Of a stretch of DNA of 64,000 nucleotides, positions 1-11,290 are shown piece by piece; the stretch's first letter is position 1; the number at the start of each line of letters is the position of its first letter. The DNA comes from Perkinsus olseni (lineage: Eukaryota > Perkinsozoa > Perkinsida > Perkinsidae). The notes below the pieces were generated by a model, which saw only the letters and a program-made list of their open reading frames with translations, had not been told where the DNA came from and did not search any database. Where the stretch lies: the NCBI GenBank assembly GCA_013115135.1, contig JABANP010000019.1, forward strand, positions 124,001-188,000, in the 5' to 3' direction. The position numbers and the translations under genes are program-made.

Positions 1-121
1 AGGTAAATAATGATATGCGCCACGCGCGCGCCCTTCTGATCGATTTTATACTGCCTCTCATCCAGTCGAATAGAAATCGTACGCAGTAGAGGGGCGCGGC
101 GCAGTAGTTAAGAATGAGCGC

Positions 122-986
122 TTATAGCAAATCCTGGTCGCACGGCATCGCCTCCATCCTAGCCAACAGGGCCTCTTCGTTATCATCATCTTCATCAGAG
201 TAACAACCTTCTCCTTCTGAGTAAAACCTGTAAAACAGCACAAGCCACTCAGCTAACCTACTCACACTAGACACGGACGCAAGAAAGTACCGTGGATACA
301 ACACTATTTTACGACACAAGTTCAAAATTGCCAAGGGACAAGGGGACCTGTAGCTCAATCCGCCCCCCGAGCTGCGACGTCGAATCAAGTCTTGAGTCGA
401 ATGAGACCCACCACCTCACATGGGGATGTATGGTTGTATACCAGAAAAAAAGGTGACCCTGCTTATACTCGGCAAGCCGCGATTTTAATAAAAGCGAAAA
501 AACAAATTTCGATTGGTGAATACGACAAGCTACACGATTGGTCCCCATGCTGGAACTAATACAAGCATATATACTACCCTACTACCTACAATACGCTAGC
601 AACAATGTTGTACACCTACAACGATCCACTCATACTGTAACATGAGTCTATTAGACTTTACATTGACGCGGATACATTCAGACTGTCGCATTGCCCGACA
701 AATATAACAGCAATGAATTAGCTAGTCACTGTCCTAGAGCTGATAGAAATACGATAGTGTTCTATGATGTCGATCGCTGCTTCTACGGTGTATAAGAGAT
801 TTCCACGAAGAACATCAAAAGACATGATACTCACCTTCTTCGCCCGCCTCCCCTGCGATACCTCGGATACCGCGAGTCCTCTTCCAGCATGAAGGAGATC
901 AAGTCGGTAGCGCACGTCCTGGCAAGGGCGAAGGCAACGACTGGACCAGAGTCCGAGGATTGACAGTAAGAGTTGGAACAACCCAT
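122..986 (-). CDS. possible small minus-strand gene with acylatable N-terminus and acidic C-terminus
   Basis: I do not recognise this gene. A minus-strand ATG at 986 opens a frame starting Met-Gly-Cys-Ser-Asn-Ser. In eukaryotes this is a typical N-myristoylation plus palmitoylation start, so membrane anchoring is possible. The frame stays open to a strong donor (AG|GTGAGT) near 830. At the far end (about 122-235), another minus-strand exon follows a TTTACAG acceptor. It encodes a very acidic tail with SDEDDDNEE, ending in a stop at 122. Joining these two segments into one gene is inference; the middle exons were not resolved. An alternative frame in the first exon (718-981) is also open. Confidence 0.28.
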
Positions 987-1901
987 AGAACAGCTATACG
1001 ATTTCACAAGAACAATCCAGGTAGATTGATCATACTGAATAAACCGGCGATGCAGACCCCCGCGAGCTTCTCAGGTAGGCAACCGCAGTTTCAAACGCCT
1101 TACTTCACACACTCAGTCGCGGCCGTGGGAGCAGATTCTGTCGGTGCAAAAGAAAGGTTCATCCTAGTCTCATGTCTGAGCGCTACACTCCTATTTCGAT
1201 AAACTTGCCTCAGCCAATCCCTCTTAAACCAAAAATACATCGGTAAAATTGGAATACAATAAAACTGTTTCAGTCCGGCTAAGCCTAGTTCTCGGCGTTG
1301 GATTTAAAACCACACGCACTCCATTCGAATTACGGAATACTTCAACAAGCTTGAAACAACCCAGACTACCTTGATCTGTTCCTAACACTCGGGCGTGGCC
1401 GTTCCCCCATACTAATCGCTAGCTGCCTCAATTCACCAAGGTCAGTGAACTGGCTGGCTGCTCCTCCCGCTTGGACCACTCTAGACGAGTGACCATCAAA
1501 GGACTTAACCACGGTGTCTGACAAATGCAGTTAAGTGAGGAAACCTCCTACTCATCTTCATGCTATATTCAGATTCAAAAAAGGAAAATTTCGGTATCGT
1601 ACCATGGAGGGGCGAACTCGGGGTAAGCATTCCGAGACCAGCGTGGATAAATCGATATCAGTGGGAGAGTAAACTTCCAGTTACGCGAGTAATGGGGTGG
1701 AATCGCGCGTCATAAAAATACTCGGAAACGGCGTGGGTATTCAACGCACCCACCCTGAGGCTCAGGAGTGGCCCCTGACCACTCCATGCTTAAAAACCGA
1801 ACTTGAGCTTTAAGATCGGTTTAACTGAACAACCTGACGAGGTCGATAGGAAGCACGATCGGTTTCTATGCTACGTCACGACAACCGTCACTGGCAGTGA
1901 T
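987..1901. other. no gene seen
   Basis: No frame in this stretch has coding character on either strand. The short open frame at 960-1202 has no recognisable motif, conserved partner or splice signals. I treat the stretch as intergenic. Confidence 0.4.
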
Positions 1902-2192
1902 TCACCACGCGCCCGAGCGAGCTAAGCGTGAATTGATAGGCCCAGTACTACCAGTATCCAGTACCACGCCTGCAGGGTGAGACCCGCTATGGGCAGCCTC
2001 ATCGAGACGGGGGGAGGGCTTCTTCTCCTCTCCTTCCAGCGTCTGCCTGTCCAGCCCATGACACTCGTAGAAGCGTACCAAAACTTGGTCACCAAAAGTG
2101 ACAGTCTTGCCACTGGCCCGATAGAATGGCGGAGGCGATACTGTCACCGAGGCGACCGTCGACGGCCTGCGAAAGAGAGATGAGGGCGGCAT
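1902..2192 (-). CDS. hypothetical 96-residue protein or exon
   Basis: An ATG-initiated minus-strand frame of 96 codons ends at a TGA. Its composition looks coding, with a hydrophobic/aromatic core around TFGDQVLVRFYECHG and an acidic-basic patch EGEEKK. A shorter overlapping frame (1922-2113) is a shadow of it. No domain is recognised, and it could equally be one exon of a larger gene. Nothing nearby helps assign a role. Confidence 0.28.
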   Translation of the reverse strand: MPPSSLFRRPSTVASVTVSPPPFYRASGKTVTFGDQVLVRFYECHGLDRQTLEGEEKKPSPRLDEAAHSGSHPAGVVLDTGSTGPINSRLARSGAW

Positions 2193-2963
2193 ACCTCAGG
2201 CAGGGGCTCTTACGACACGGCTGCATCAGAGTCCATCTTTTCTAGGTCGTCGGGTTCGTCTAACCGACACGGGTGGCCTGAGCGACGATCTTACCCTCGT
2301 TACACTGAGCAGCGTTATTACATGCAGACATCCACCTAAGAGAAACGTCAGAGCCGCTTCGTGGCCGACTGAAGAAAGGAAAATCCGTCGAGTGAAAATT
2401 GGGTATCAATAGTAGTACTCAGCAACCCCGCTATACGGGTGGGCTCCTTTCCGCTGGAGGGTAGGTGGAGGTAGGTCGGGTGGAAACCGAGGGAGTCCGG
2501 TATGGTTTCCGTTAATCTTGATCTTCTCATGGAGCAATTGAATAGTCAGTAAAAATGTAACTGAAAGTAGTTCTTTAGAAATCACCTAATACGCCAGTAA
2601 GTGACGCGCGACCAATCTACATTGAAAACCGACTGACGGTGGGATAGAACCCGGGACCTCCCGCATAGAAGTCGTGAAGTACGCTGTTTCATTTGGCATC
2701 GCGTGGAGCGATGATGCTCTCTTACCCCTCCAACTCGATTCGGTTCGTAACAGATGGTCAGACATGGGCGTTGAGGATCATTAACGTTCGCCAATCCACT
2801 GAGCGCCATGCCCTCAGCAATGCAAGCACTACAACTCAGGGGCTGTTCAATGAAGTGATTCTGGAGCCGCATTTTAGGAGTAAAAATCAATCCCAGAATC
2901 GATTCTGAGTTTCCGAATTACTTTGCTGAACACAGCGTCTGACGTGAAGTAGTTTTGTTCGTT
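2193..2963. other. no gene seen
   Basis: Minus-strand open frames occur here (2348-2530 and 2582-2890), but neither has a recognisable motif or splice structure. The stretch just before 2964 would hold the promoter of the next plus-strand gene. I could not identify a specific element. Confidence 0.35.
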
Positions 2964-5245
2964 ATGAATGCCAGTGAAGCGACATCGCCTTTACTGAACG
3001 TGTCGATGGCTGATCTCAGCGCTCACATAGAGACGTCTAAAGCCCTAGCGGGGAAGGCTTGGAACGACTATGTCGCGCCGTCACACCAGAGGCTCCTACA
3101 GACTGCAGGATACCCCTCTCCAGTGCCCGAGATAATAACCGTCTTGGTGTTGCTGGTCACCTTCGTCATCACTAAGAAGCTTTTTTGGAGAAGTCCGCCG
3201 AAGGCACGGGAAGGGGACTGCTTGCTGAGATATGTCCAGTCTAGGAAAGCACAGCAGTTAGAAGAACCGACTGCGCAAGGGCAACAGACTGCTGGATCAG
3301 TGGACACAGAGAAAGTAAAGAGTATTATGGAGCAGGTAGTGAGGGAGGGAGGGACACCGTAATTTTCTGACACCTCTAGCGCAAGCACGTAGGAGGATGA
3401 TCACTGTTGTGGTCACCCTAGATGAATAGACGTTGTAATGCCTATTCTACGATACCTATATCAACTTAGTTATGGTTGTGGTCTTTGGGGACGGTCCCCT
3501 TTGACGTCTCGTATGGTTGGCATTCAATGCTTTTTCCTACTGCGTATCTTAACTCGCTCCATGCATCAGGTAAATTATCTCGTCCAAATGGCGAGTCACC
3601 AGAATAGTGTACTTCAAAGTCTTATATCTGAGACCCAGGTACTGCCAACGCTTGTGCGCTGCCTTGCACGGCAGCAATCCTCCCTCAGAATCAATTCAAC
3701 TCGCTGGAATCCGGTGTGTCACAGCTGAAGGCGGAGCGTGATGAGGCTGATTACGAGCTCCTCACGTCCAGCCAGCAGGTCATACTCGGCTTGCCGTTCT
3801 TTTTCGCCATCAAGGATTCGACTGGGGTCGCCTAGAGAAAGATGGCGGGATTTTATACGCCTTCCATTGTGAATGTCTCATTTTCCCGGCCTCGACTCGA
3901 GCATTGCTGGTTAGCGAAGATCACTTAAGAAACCTATTCCGCTGCGCGTGTGTCTAACGCGGAAAATATTCATAGAGAATCTTGTGTGTCTGTGTCGCGC
4001 CGTACCACCACAGTGGCCTGCTGCCTCAGATGATCGAGCATTTAGCTGCTAAGAAGCTACCTCAACTGGACGAGGAGACGAGAGCCACTCTGCCACCATT
4101 AGACGATACTCCCATCGAAGGGGATATTACTAACTCTACTAGGAAGAGTGTTGGTGGTAGTAGGGTCACAGCGCTGTATTGGGAAGCAACCAAAAATCTT
4201 GTGCTAATCTGTAGTAGTTCAGTTCTCTCCGATTGGTGGAAGGATTTATTTCTAGTCTTGCTACCAGTATATTCATGACAGTAAAGCCCGCTCTGGCCAT
4301 AATGGGTCACGCCATCCAGTATGGAAAGTTGTCAGTTGGAATGACTCCCTCTCAGGCTCTTCCCCCTTCATCAAGCTCCCTGAAGTGCCGACACCAGCCG
4401 CAGCAGCTGATGTGAGCAGCTCAGAGAACGATGGTGGCGTAGCAGACGTGAGCTCTTCGGAGATCACTACGGACGTCCGAGGGCGCGCGGGAAGCTCTGC
4501 TGCGGCTACGGTGGGCTCCACGGCGGTTATGAGCGACTTGGCTCCGTTCGCTCCGACCAAGGAAGAACCGCGAACCAATCCCTTCAACAGTGTCACCGCG
4601 CCACAAAACTCTCCACCTGCGCCTGCTGCTCCTATAGAGGCACCACGCGTGCCGCTAGGTTACAGTACCGACTCGGGCATGGCCAGCTCTAACGAGGCTA
4701 GCGATTCTCAAGGCCAGAGGATCGCCTACAATGCGGCCAATCCCCGCGTTGCTGGAAAAACTGAGGAGCCGGCAGCGTCCCCGGTTCCTGCGCCCTCCGT
4801 GGCACCATCCCCGGTTCCTGCGCCCTCCGTGGCACCATCCCAAGTCCATAGCGCGTACAGCTACAACAGGACGGCTGGGTCATCTGAGATCCACTCCGCT
4901 GTGAGCAGCCCTCAGGCGTCCCCTGTAGAGGAGCAACAGGCCGTCAAGCCCGCCGCAACAGGTGAGGGGAGTGAGCGCTTGCAAGTCTAGTAGGAAGGGA
5001 ATTTCGTGGCGCAGTGAAATAAGTTGAGCTCGAGCGCCGCCAGGTAGGCTTTGTATTCAATGAGGCTGCTGGTTCACTCAGTTGCTGCACCTCCGCCCGC
5101 AGTCCGGTCTACTGACGCCCCTGCTGTTGCATCGCCCCGTCCAGGCAAAGGTGGTGGTGGTCATGCAGCTTTCGGGCACCCAACGAGGCCTAGAAGGCAC
5201 TGCCATCCCACATGCATAAGCGCGCCAAACCTAAGCAGATACTAG
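2964..5245 (+). CDS. single-pass membrane protein with coiled coil and Pro/Ala/Ser-rich tail (multi-exon)
   Basis: The protein is not recognised, but the exon chain is coherent. Exon 1 starts at ATG 2964 and contains one strong transmembrane segment (about residues 58-76, EIITVLVLLVTFVITKKLF) followed by basic residues. Phase-0 exons at about 3570-3639 and 3690-3771 give a coiled coil (SQLKAERDEADYELL). A further exon starts at 4031 after CTCAG (MIEHLAAKKLPQLDEE). A long low-complexity exon runs to 4961, with a perfect 12-residue tandem repeat (PVPAPSVAPS-type) near 4788-4842. A strong donor AG|GTGAGG at 4961/4962 joins in phase to an exon at 5082. A further Ala/Ser/Thr-rich exon near 5550-5660 may be the true 3' end. 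A membrane anchor followed by coiled coil and disordered tail resembles tethering or scaffold proteins; I did not find the PEX14 N-terminal motif. Exact ends are uncertain. Confidence 0.5.
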
Positions 5246-5935
5246 GAACTACTGGTAATAGAACTGACCAGGAAAGTGCTTTTTCCACGTGGATTAGTAG
5301 TAGTAAAGTATTCTGGGCTGATCGCAGTTTTGGGAACCTCCATAAGTAGATCACAGCGTCGAAGGAATTTTGGATTGAAAAAATTTTTGAGCTTACTTGC
5401 TCATCAATCGGTCTGGCAGTTTGTGCTCTGAGCATCGACTCTTGGCTATAGTTGGTAGAATACATAACCGTGGTCGCCGGATCTCGTGAGTTATACTGGG
5501 AAGATCTTTCTTCGGCTCTTGACGTTCTCGTGTTATCCGTTGTTCCTATCAGATCCCTTCGCCACTCCTATGCACCACGGAGGAGTCAGCTCGCCCTCAG
5601 CAGCCTCTAGTACCGCCGCAGCTGCTGCTACTACTACCGGGGCGAGTCTAACGACGGGTGCCAGAGCCCATACCTACCTTCCAGGCTTCCCGACACAGTG
5701 AAAGCAATCAGTATATGTCGAGCGATTGTATTGTTTTTCAAACCTTGCTACTGTGGTTTCGTTACAGTTTTGGGAGGTGGAAGGCTGGGCTTCCCGAGTG
5801 TCTTGTGACCCACTTCGATACGTCAGTTCGTTGGTACCACCGCAATGAGTAGAGATCTCGAAGGAGGGTCCCCCACAGGCATGATGGAGCGGACAGCGGA
5901 TACTCCTGGTATGAGGCTGATCAACGGTACTGCTG

Positions 5936-7062
5936 ATGGATGACCTTGCCACCGGTTCAGGTTCAACGCTGGATGAGCCCATCAGAGTCACTATTATGCG
6001 GGACGTCACGGCTGTTGCGCAAAAACTGAAGTAAACAGCCCCCTCAGGCCCTCCTAGTAGTAGTGGTAGTAGAAGGCTCAACTCACTGCTGGCTGAGCCT
6101 GGCCATTTGAGATCCGTTTCTGAGTCTCATATCCTAGAATGAGTACTTGCGGCGGGGTAAGAAGTTCGCGTGAATTCGAATTTAACAAACTGCGCCGCTA
6201 CTCTCTCAAGTAACGTTAATGCCATTGCAAGTGCCACCCATTAGAGACAACTATATAGCGTTCCTGGGTAGGGAAGTGCGAGCTATTCGCTTAAGCCATA
6301 GTGAGAGTCTAGATGGTAGAATCAACGCCTGTTCGTAGATACGTTATGTTACCGCGGGCCCGTGTAGAGGGCGGTGCTGGTCTTCGCAACTGGGACCTGT
6401 GGGGTCCTCTGATACTGTGCATGGCGCTGTCAGTGGTACGAATGCTCCCCGTACGAGTTGTACTCCTGGCAGCACGATCTTTGCAGATACTGGCATTGCA
6501 GGCGCCGGACACTCAGAAGGGCTATGTTTTCTCTATGATATTCGTCATCGTATGGCTAGGCTCAGCAGTGGTCACCGTCAACGGCGTTTTAATAAAGGGA
6601 AAGGTACTAAGCTACTGTATTGAGGGCCTATCTCCACTGTAGCCTCGTCGCTCTCGGGACGACAGTGGCTGTGGCTCCTCTATCAAGCCATCCCGCTGCT
6701 GCCTTGTTAGATATCCTTCTTCCAGTCCGTGTGCGTCCTAGGCTACTGCGTATTCCCTCTCGTCATATCAGCAATCATTTGCTTCTTTGTAAAGAACTAT
6801 CGGATAGTGAAGGTGCGTCGCTGTCTCCCGATTGAGTTTCATTATTGCCTCCTTTCAGTTGCTGGTGGTATTAGCTGGCTTTGTTTGGTCCACTGGCGCC
6901 TCCGTAGGGTTCATGTCTGAGCTGGTTCCCGCAGATCGTCGTGCTCTGGGAGTGTAAGATACCTCCGCTGAATCCTTCGCTGTGCGCATATCCTGTGGCT
7001 TCCTCAGATTCCCTGTGTGGCTATTTTATGCAACAATCGCGTGGATAATCCTCCTCATCTAG
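5936..7062 (+). CDS. YIPF6: Yip1-domain family protein, YIPF6-like (Golgi/ER membrane)
   Basis: Five exons join without loss of frame: 5936-6030, 6339-6603, 6711-6812, 6859-6953 and 7008-7062 (203 aa). Landmarks of the YIPF6 branch appear in order: an N-terminal TLDEPIRVTIMRD block, NWDLWGPL before the first membrane segment, FVIVWLGSAVVTVN, then ISFFQSVCVLGYCVFPL, a WST motif followed by RRAL, and a short hydrophobic C-terminus (WLFYATIAWIILLI). Family members are five-pass proteins of early Golgi membranes that bind Rab-type GTPases and act in vesicle traffic. Introns are 46-308 nt, all GT-AG. The start is the first ATG downstream of in-frame stops. An extra 5' exon is possible because animal homologues have a longer N-terminus. 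The assignment rests on remembered family motifs. Confidence 0.9.
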
Positions 7063-7264
7063 GAGCCCCTGCCTGTCCTATTCATATTCACATTTCCTTT
7101 GGATCACCGCTGTTGTCTTCTTCAATTGAATGGCGACTCGAGACTAAGCTCACCATGACTGTGATTCTCCCAGCAGAAATTTTCCGGGAAAAATTTGGAA
7201 TTATTTTCTCCCCGTTTACCACGACGATGTTGCTATCGCAGTTTCACCCACTTCGCCGCCTTCG

Positions 7265-8276
7265 ATGTTGGCATTGTCCGCCAAGGCCCTTAGACGCTTC
7301 AGCTCCATTGTGAGCCCCCAGTTTTCCGCCTTCCCGCACGTCTTTAAACGTCCGGTAGTGCCCGACTCGGCATTCATCCATCCAGCAGCAGTAGTTGAGG
7401 GCGACGTAGGTGCTCGTGCCCTTCTGTAAACTTAATACGATCCACCAGGTTCGAGTCGGACAGGACGTATCAATCTGGCCGATGGCAGTCATACGAGCTG
7501 ATGTTGATACCATCGTCATCGGTGACCGCAGCAATATTCAGGTGATAGAGCCAATAGCCGGTACTTGTGTATCAAACCACGTCGGTCTCAATAGCATGTC
7601 ATCCAACGCTAACCAACGCTTGTGACTTCCTGGCTCGCTTCAGGACGGTTGTGTGCTGCATGTTCGAGGGGAGTTTTACGGCCGACAAGAGGGAATGCAG
7701 CTCATCATCGGCGAGGATGTCAGCATTGGTAGGGACATAGCGTCTCTCTGGATCCCGCCCACTCTACCGTCAGGTCATGCTGTGACGCTCCATGCTTGCC
7801 GCATAGAGCCGGGCACTCTGATAGGCATAGGCTCGATCATCCTGGATGGGGCCGTGGTAAGGAGGGGGCTCATATTCACCGTGATGTCGCATTTCTATGG
7901 AACTCACGGGCGTGATAGCCACCACTGTGACAAAACCGAATGCTCAGCCACGATAGTAGTGTAGGAGGGACTGCGTCATGCACTGAGTCTCCGGCAGCTG
8001 CTAGGTGTTTCTTCTTGTTGTATCTCTGTGGACATCGAGCTCAACTGCTTCTAAAGTTGGCGCGGTCAGGTGCAAGAGGGCACCATCATGGGCGCAGGTT
8101 GTGTATTACCGCCTGGGAAAGTAGCAACTCCTGGGCTGTGGATAGGCAATCCGGCAAGAAGACTGAGAGACCTGAGCGACAGCGAGAAGGAGATGATCAA
8201 ATATAATGCCGCCAATTACGTAAGAATTGTGACTGCCATACTGACAGAATATCCGCTATTTCTGGAGCCCCGGTGA
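7265..8276 (+). CDS. gamma-class carbonic anhydrase, probably mitochondrial
   Basis: Five exons (7265-7405, 7449-7541, 7644-7728, 7774-7856, 8070-8276) give a 202-aa protein. The N-terminus (MLALSAKALRRFSS) is basic, Ser-rich and lacks acids, which fits a mitochondrial presequence. The rest is the left-handed beta-helix hexapeptide fold: DVSIWPMAVIRAD, then IGDRSNIQ|DGCVLH. After that come GHAVTLHAC, GIGSIILDGAVV, GAGCVLPPGK and a C-terminal NPARRLRDLS helix. The three zinc-ligand histidines of the family are present: one in the CVLH segment and two in GHxxxxH. Gamma-carbonic anhydrases interconvert CO2 and bicarbonate as trimers; in plants and many protists related proteins are subunits of mitochondrial complex I. 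I cannot tell whether this copy is catalytic or structural. A run of extra residues after the first His (FYGRQEGMQL) is a loop insertion. Confidence 0.92.
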
Positions 8277-8913
8277 TACGCACTGAAGCGTCACGGGTTA
8301 TTTCCTCATACACTTATTACTGCTACTACGTTAGAAGAGCCTCGTCTTCAGTGGGAGTTCCGTTATTTGCTAGTGCCATTCGCAGCGTGAGCTACTGATT
8401 GAGTCCGAAGTAGAGTTAGAACGAACTTTGCTAATCAGTGTTATCCCGAGGGGCGCTCCTGGAAGAGTCTATCACGACTTATCCTGCGGCGTTGATGATT
8501 TTCCTGCTGAATGCGTTCACTGCCGCCCTTTCGAGCTCGCACCGGCGTGTATCAGGTTAACCTTAAGAATGCATGGAAGGAGAAGAAGCGGCTCGATGCT
8601 GTCAAGGAGTCGGCCTAAAGGCAGAGCCATCGTTTGTACTTCAGATTTTTTACAAGTTCTGTACATCGTTATCATTTTTCTGTCCGTGTGAGTTTCGCGT
8701 TACTCAGGTTGGCGGAAGTATTTCGAAGGGTGTGCTCGAATAGATTAGTTTATTGACAAACCGTGCCGTGAACTGCTCAATTTGTTAAGGATCGATGGCG
8801 ATCGAGCCATCATGGCGATATAATCTCGATTCATGGCGACGAGCCGTGGTTAACACCATGGTCCTCGTTCTATACTGTATAACATAGTGTATAGCTTATG
8901 TTGAGCTGTGGTC
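8277..8913. other. unassigned stretch with possible short exons
   Basis: Between the carbonic anhydrase gene and the minus-strand genes there are short plus-strand open segments. One, about 8375-8436, encodes an acidic helix (RELLIESEVELERTLL). Another, about 8434-8548, encodes a hydrophobic stretch (AALMIFLLNAFTAAL). A third, about 8557-8618, encodes a Lys-rich end (AWKEKKRLDAVKESA, then stop). I could not join them in a consistent phase. They may belong to a small membrane-protein gene or be chance frames. Confidence 0.25.
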
Positions 8914-9195
8914 CTACCGTAAGCTCAACACTTGAGTGATTGGCGTCCCTGTCGAGTACTTGGGTGGCCGCCGGATAGAAATCAGATTATCTTCCAAGCT
9001 AGTCCCGACCTTACGCCTGGCCGAGCCAAAAACAAATCTAGCGACCTCATTGCTATCGGGAGCTAAGTCCCCGTCTATGTGATTAGGAGCTTGGTCGGAT
9101 CTGCGGGGTACCACATCTTTCAACACAAATCTGTGGAGCGCTGCTATAGAAATTAATTCGCTACCCTCGGCGCCGACTCGTAGATTCCTGAACAC
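8914..9195 (-). CDS. hypothetical open frame downstream of RRP45
   Basis: A minus-strand open segment of about 93 codons ends in a stop at 8914. It begins without an ATG (GTG at its 5' edge, with a stop just upstream), so it is more likely an exon than a whole gene. The C-terminal part is basic and Ser/Pro-containing (RRPPKYSTGTPITQVLSLR). It follows the RRP45 stop by about 50 bp on the same strand. It could be a separate gene's last exon or part of the RRP45 3' untranslated region. Confidence 0.25.
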   Translation of the reverse strand: MFRNLRVGAEGSELISIAALHRFVLKDVVPRRSDQAPNHIDGDLAPDSNEVARFVFGSARRKVGTSLEDNLISIRRPPKYSTGTPITQVLSLR

Positions 9196-9246
9196 TCCTT
9201 GCTGCTCATCTTATCCTTGGAGGGGTTCTTAGTCCGGTGGTTGGCA

Positions 9247-10940
9247 TCACTTTCGAGGTCGACGCTTCTTCTTGGGCTTCACTAGTACAGCAGCGGACAG
9301 GTCGTCCAGGTCATCGTCATCCAAGTTGTCCACCGTCGCCGGCTCCGAGACGGTAGGCGCAGGCGGCGATGCTCTAGCAGCTGCAGGACCTTCGTTGTCC
9401 ACATGCTTGACACTATACATGGTCTCAGCGGGGGAAACAGCTCCCGGCTCGGTCGGCTCCGGTAGGGGGTCCTGATCGGATGAACGACGACGTGCGACTA
9501 CCAGCGACAGTCGGCCGGGGAGCACCTCTGCTCCGCCGGATTCACTCTTGCGGGGGTTGCTTGGCTGTTCATCTGCGGACTCCTCCAACTGCATGGGTTG
9601 CGGTACCTTTCGAGCGACACAATTTCCAGTCGCAATACACAATGCCCTTACTTCCAGATTAGCCAGCCTCCGTTTTCGATGAGGTCGTTCCCTCTGGTAC
9701 GTGAGGATTGAGGCGCCGTTCTCTATCGATAGCCCAGAGGCAGCGTACTTGTGATGAATGTCGGCCTTGTGTACGTCAAAGCGAGTATGCTCGTCCTCGG
9801 CCAACTGAAGTGGCAGAGATGGCGTGTTATTGGCGGTAGAAAACCCCACCTTGGCGTCGATAAGGGCTATGACTGCCTTCACGCGGGCAGCCGTGAGACG
9901 AACGGCTGGCATGAGGTCGCGGTCGAGGAGTAGTGACGCCCCTCCAGACTTGAGCACGCTGCACAGCTCCCCGTACTGGTTCATCACCACCTATAACGAT
10001 TTGGTTCATCGTGGTGAGCAGTGAGGACAAGGAAACCAACTCCTACTACCACTAGTTGGCCGCCGTCTCCTTGAAGTTGTTCCTCTAGACTGCTAGGGTC
10101 GGCTAGGAGCACCGGGTCCTCACCGAGGTCTGATGGTATCGCGGCGAAGGTGACGGGGATCGGCATGTGATGCACCGACAGAGGCACCGGATCTAACTGG
10201 AGCAAGGACGGCCATAGAAGGTTATCACGGCTCCCAGCGGACGTACATCAGGGCTGTATATGATGTCCCCGTTTTCCACCGATACTTCCGCCTGTCGGTA
10301 GTGACGCAGCGCTACAATGCTTGCTATGGCGGCTGAGTCCCCGACGTTGCCCTGATGATTAGAGAGAGTCACCCTGCAGTTCATGGTCCTTCACTCACAC
10401 AGTCACACAGCACATGTACGTCTAGCCGCAGTTCCCATACCAGGGCGCCGCTCTGAACGCAGAGGGCCTCCACGTCCACCGCGCTGAAGGACGGCATCAC
10501 CTCCCTTTATTAAACGCTCCTTTGACCCACTTTGAGCCCTTCAGCATCCGTTCGAGCTGATTACACAGGGACACTCCCTCTGGAGTTTGGCTGCTCCCTA
10601 CCAGTCCAGTCGGGTTACCACTGGGGAGTGTCGCCGGGGCGGCCATAGGGCCCGCCTCGACGTTGACACTCAGCCGGCCCTCTCTAGGACGGTTTGGCGG
10701 CGGCTTCGTGAGTTCCCCTAAGTGCTGTTGCGTCCACAGAAGGTTGAGAGGGTACTACCTACCAGTGACAACGGCCCTTGTCCGTGTCTTGCCGATAGAG
10801 CACTCGGCCTGGCCGAGACCTGGGCCCAATCGGATGTCCAATTTTCGAAATTCTGCAGAGCTCCTGCCGTCAGCTCGCAGGCCTGTGTGGAATAGGCTTT
10901 GGGTTAAGAAATCTTCATCGGAGAGAGTGAGGGCGGCCAT
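9247..10940 (-). CDS. RRP45: exosome complex core subunit RRP45 / EXOSC9
   Basis: Six minus-strand exons (10763-10940, 10531-10717, 10409-10483, 10247-10373, 10047-10196, 9247-9990) join in frame to 486 aa. The first five exons and the start of the sixth align with the RNase PH fold of EXOSC9: LRADGRSSAEFRKLDIRLG, the CSIGKTRTRAVVTG strand, MAAPA, LCNQLERMLKGS, DVEALCVQSGALVWELRLDVHVL and NHQGNVGDSAAIASIVALRHYR. Next come DPVPLSVHHMPIPVTFA and VVMNQYGELCSVLKSGG. Like known RRP45 proteins, it carries an extra C-terminal tail, here about 150 residues, disordered, with an acidic DDDDLDD run and a final basic PKKKRRPRK that looks like a nuclear signal. RRP45 is a structural member of the ring that feeds RNA to the 3'-5' exonucleases. 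Introns are 35-56 nt; the 35-nt intron 3 is the least certain boundary. Confidence 0.93.
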
Positions 10941-11290
10941 GGGGGATTGGGTCAAGTCCGACGATCATCCGGCAAGCTGCAGGTCTTCATGTTTTATGCG
11001 GAAAAACACCACCTTTGCCGTTAGAGTAGTACGCTAGTCCTAGCCGAACTGAAACCGATCGCTGCTATGAGGAAAAGAGGAGCGACCATCGCTGGAGGGC
11101 TGATTGAATGGACACAGATGGTCGGACTGACACGGCATTGCAGTGCATCGCTCCGCTCAAAGCGCAAGTTTGGATTTGCACTTTTCCGATGATGATCGCA
11201 AAGTTCAAGGGTGGTGTCAAGTCCGCGTGGCTGAGGGCTTTGGCGGATACGTAACAACATTCCTCTCAGCTTACGTCAGTGACCTAGTCA
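10941..11290. promoter_or_regulatory. divergent intergenic region between RRP45 and the F-BAR gene
   Basis: About 350 bp separate the RRP45 start (minus) from the first ATG of the next plus-strand gene, so the region should hold both promoters. I see no convincing TATA box or other core element. Open frames here are short and lack coding character. Confidence 0.35.

Noticed and set aside
2964..5245. PEX14 (peroxisomal docking protein) as identity of the membrane/coiled-coil gene
   Set aside because: The order membrane segment, coiled coil, Pro-rich tail is similar, but the conserved N-terminal PEX5-binding motif is not visible.
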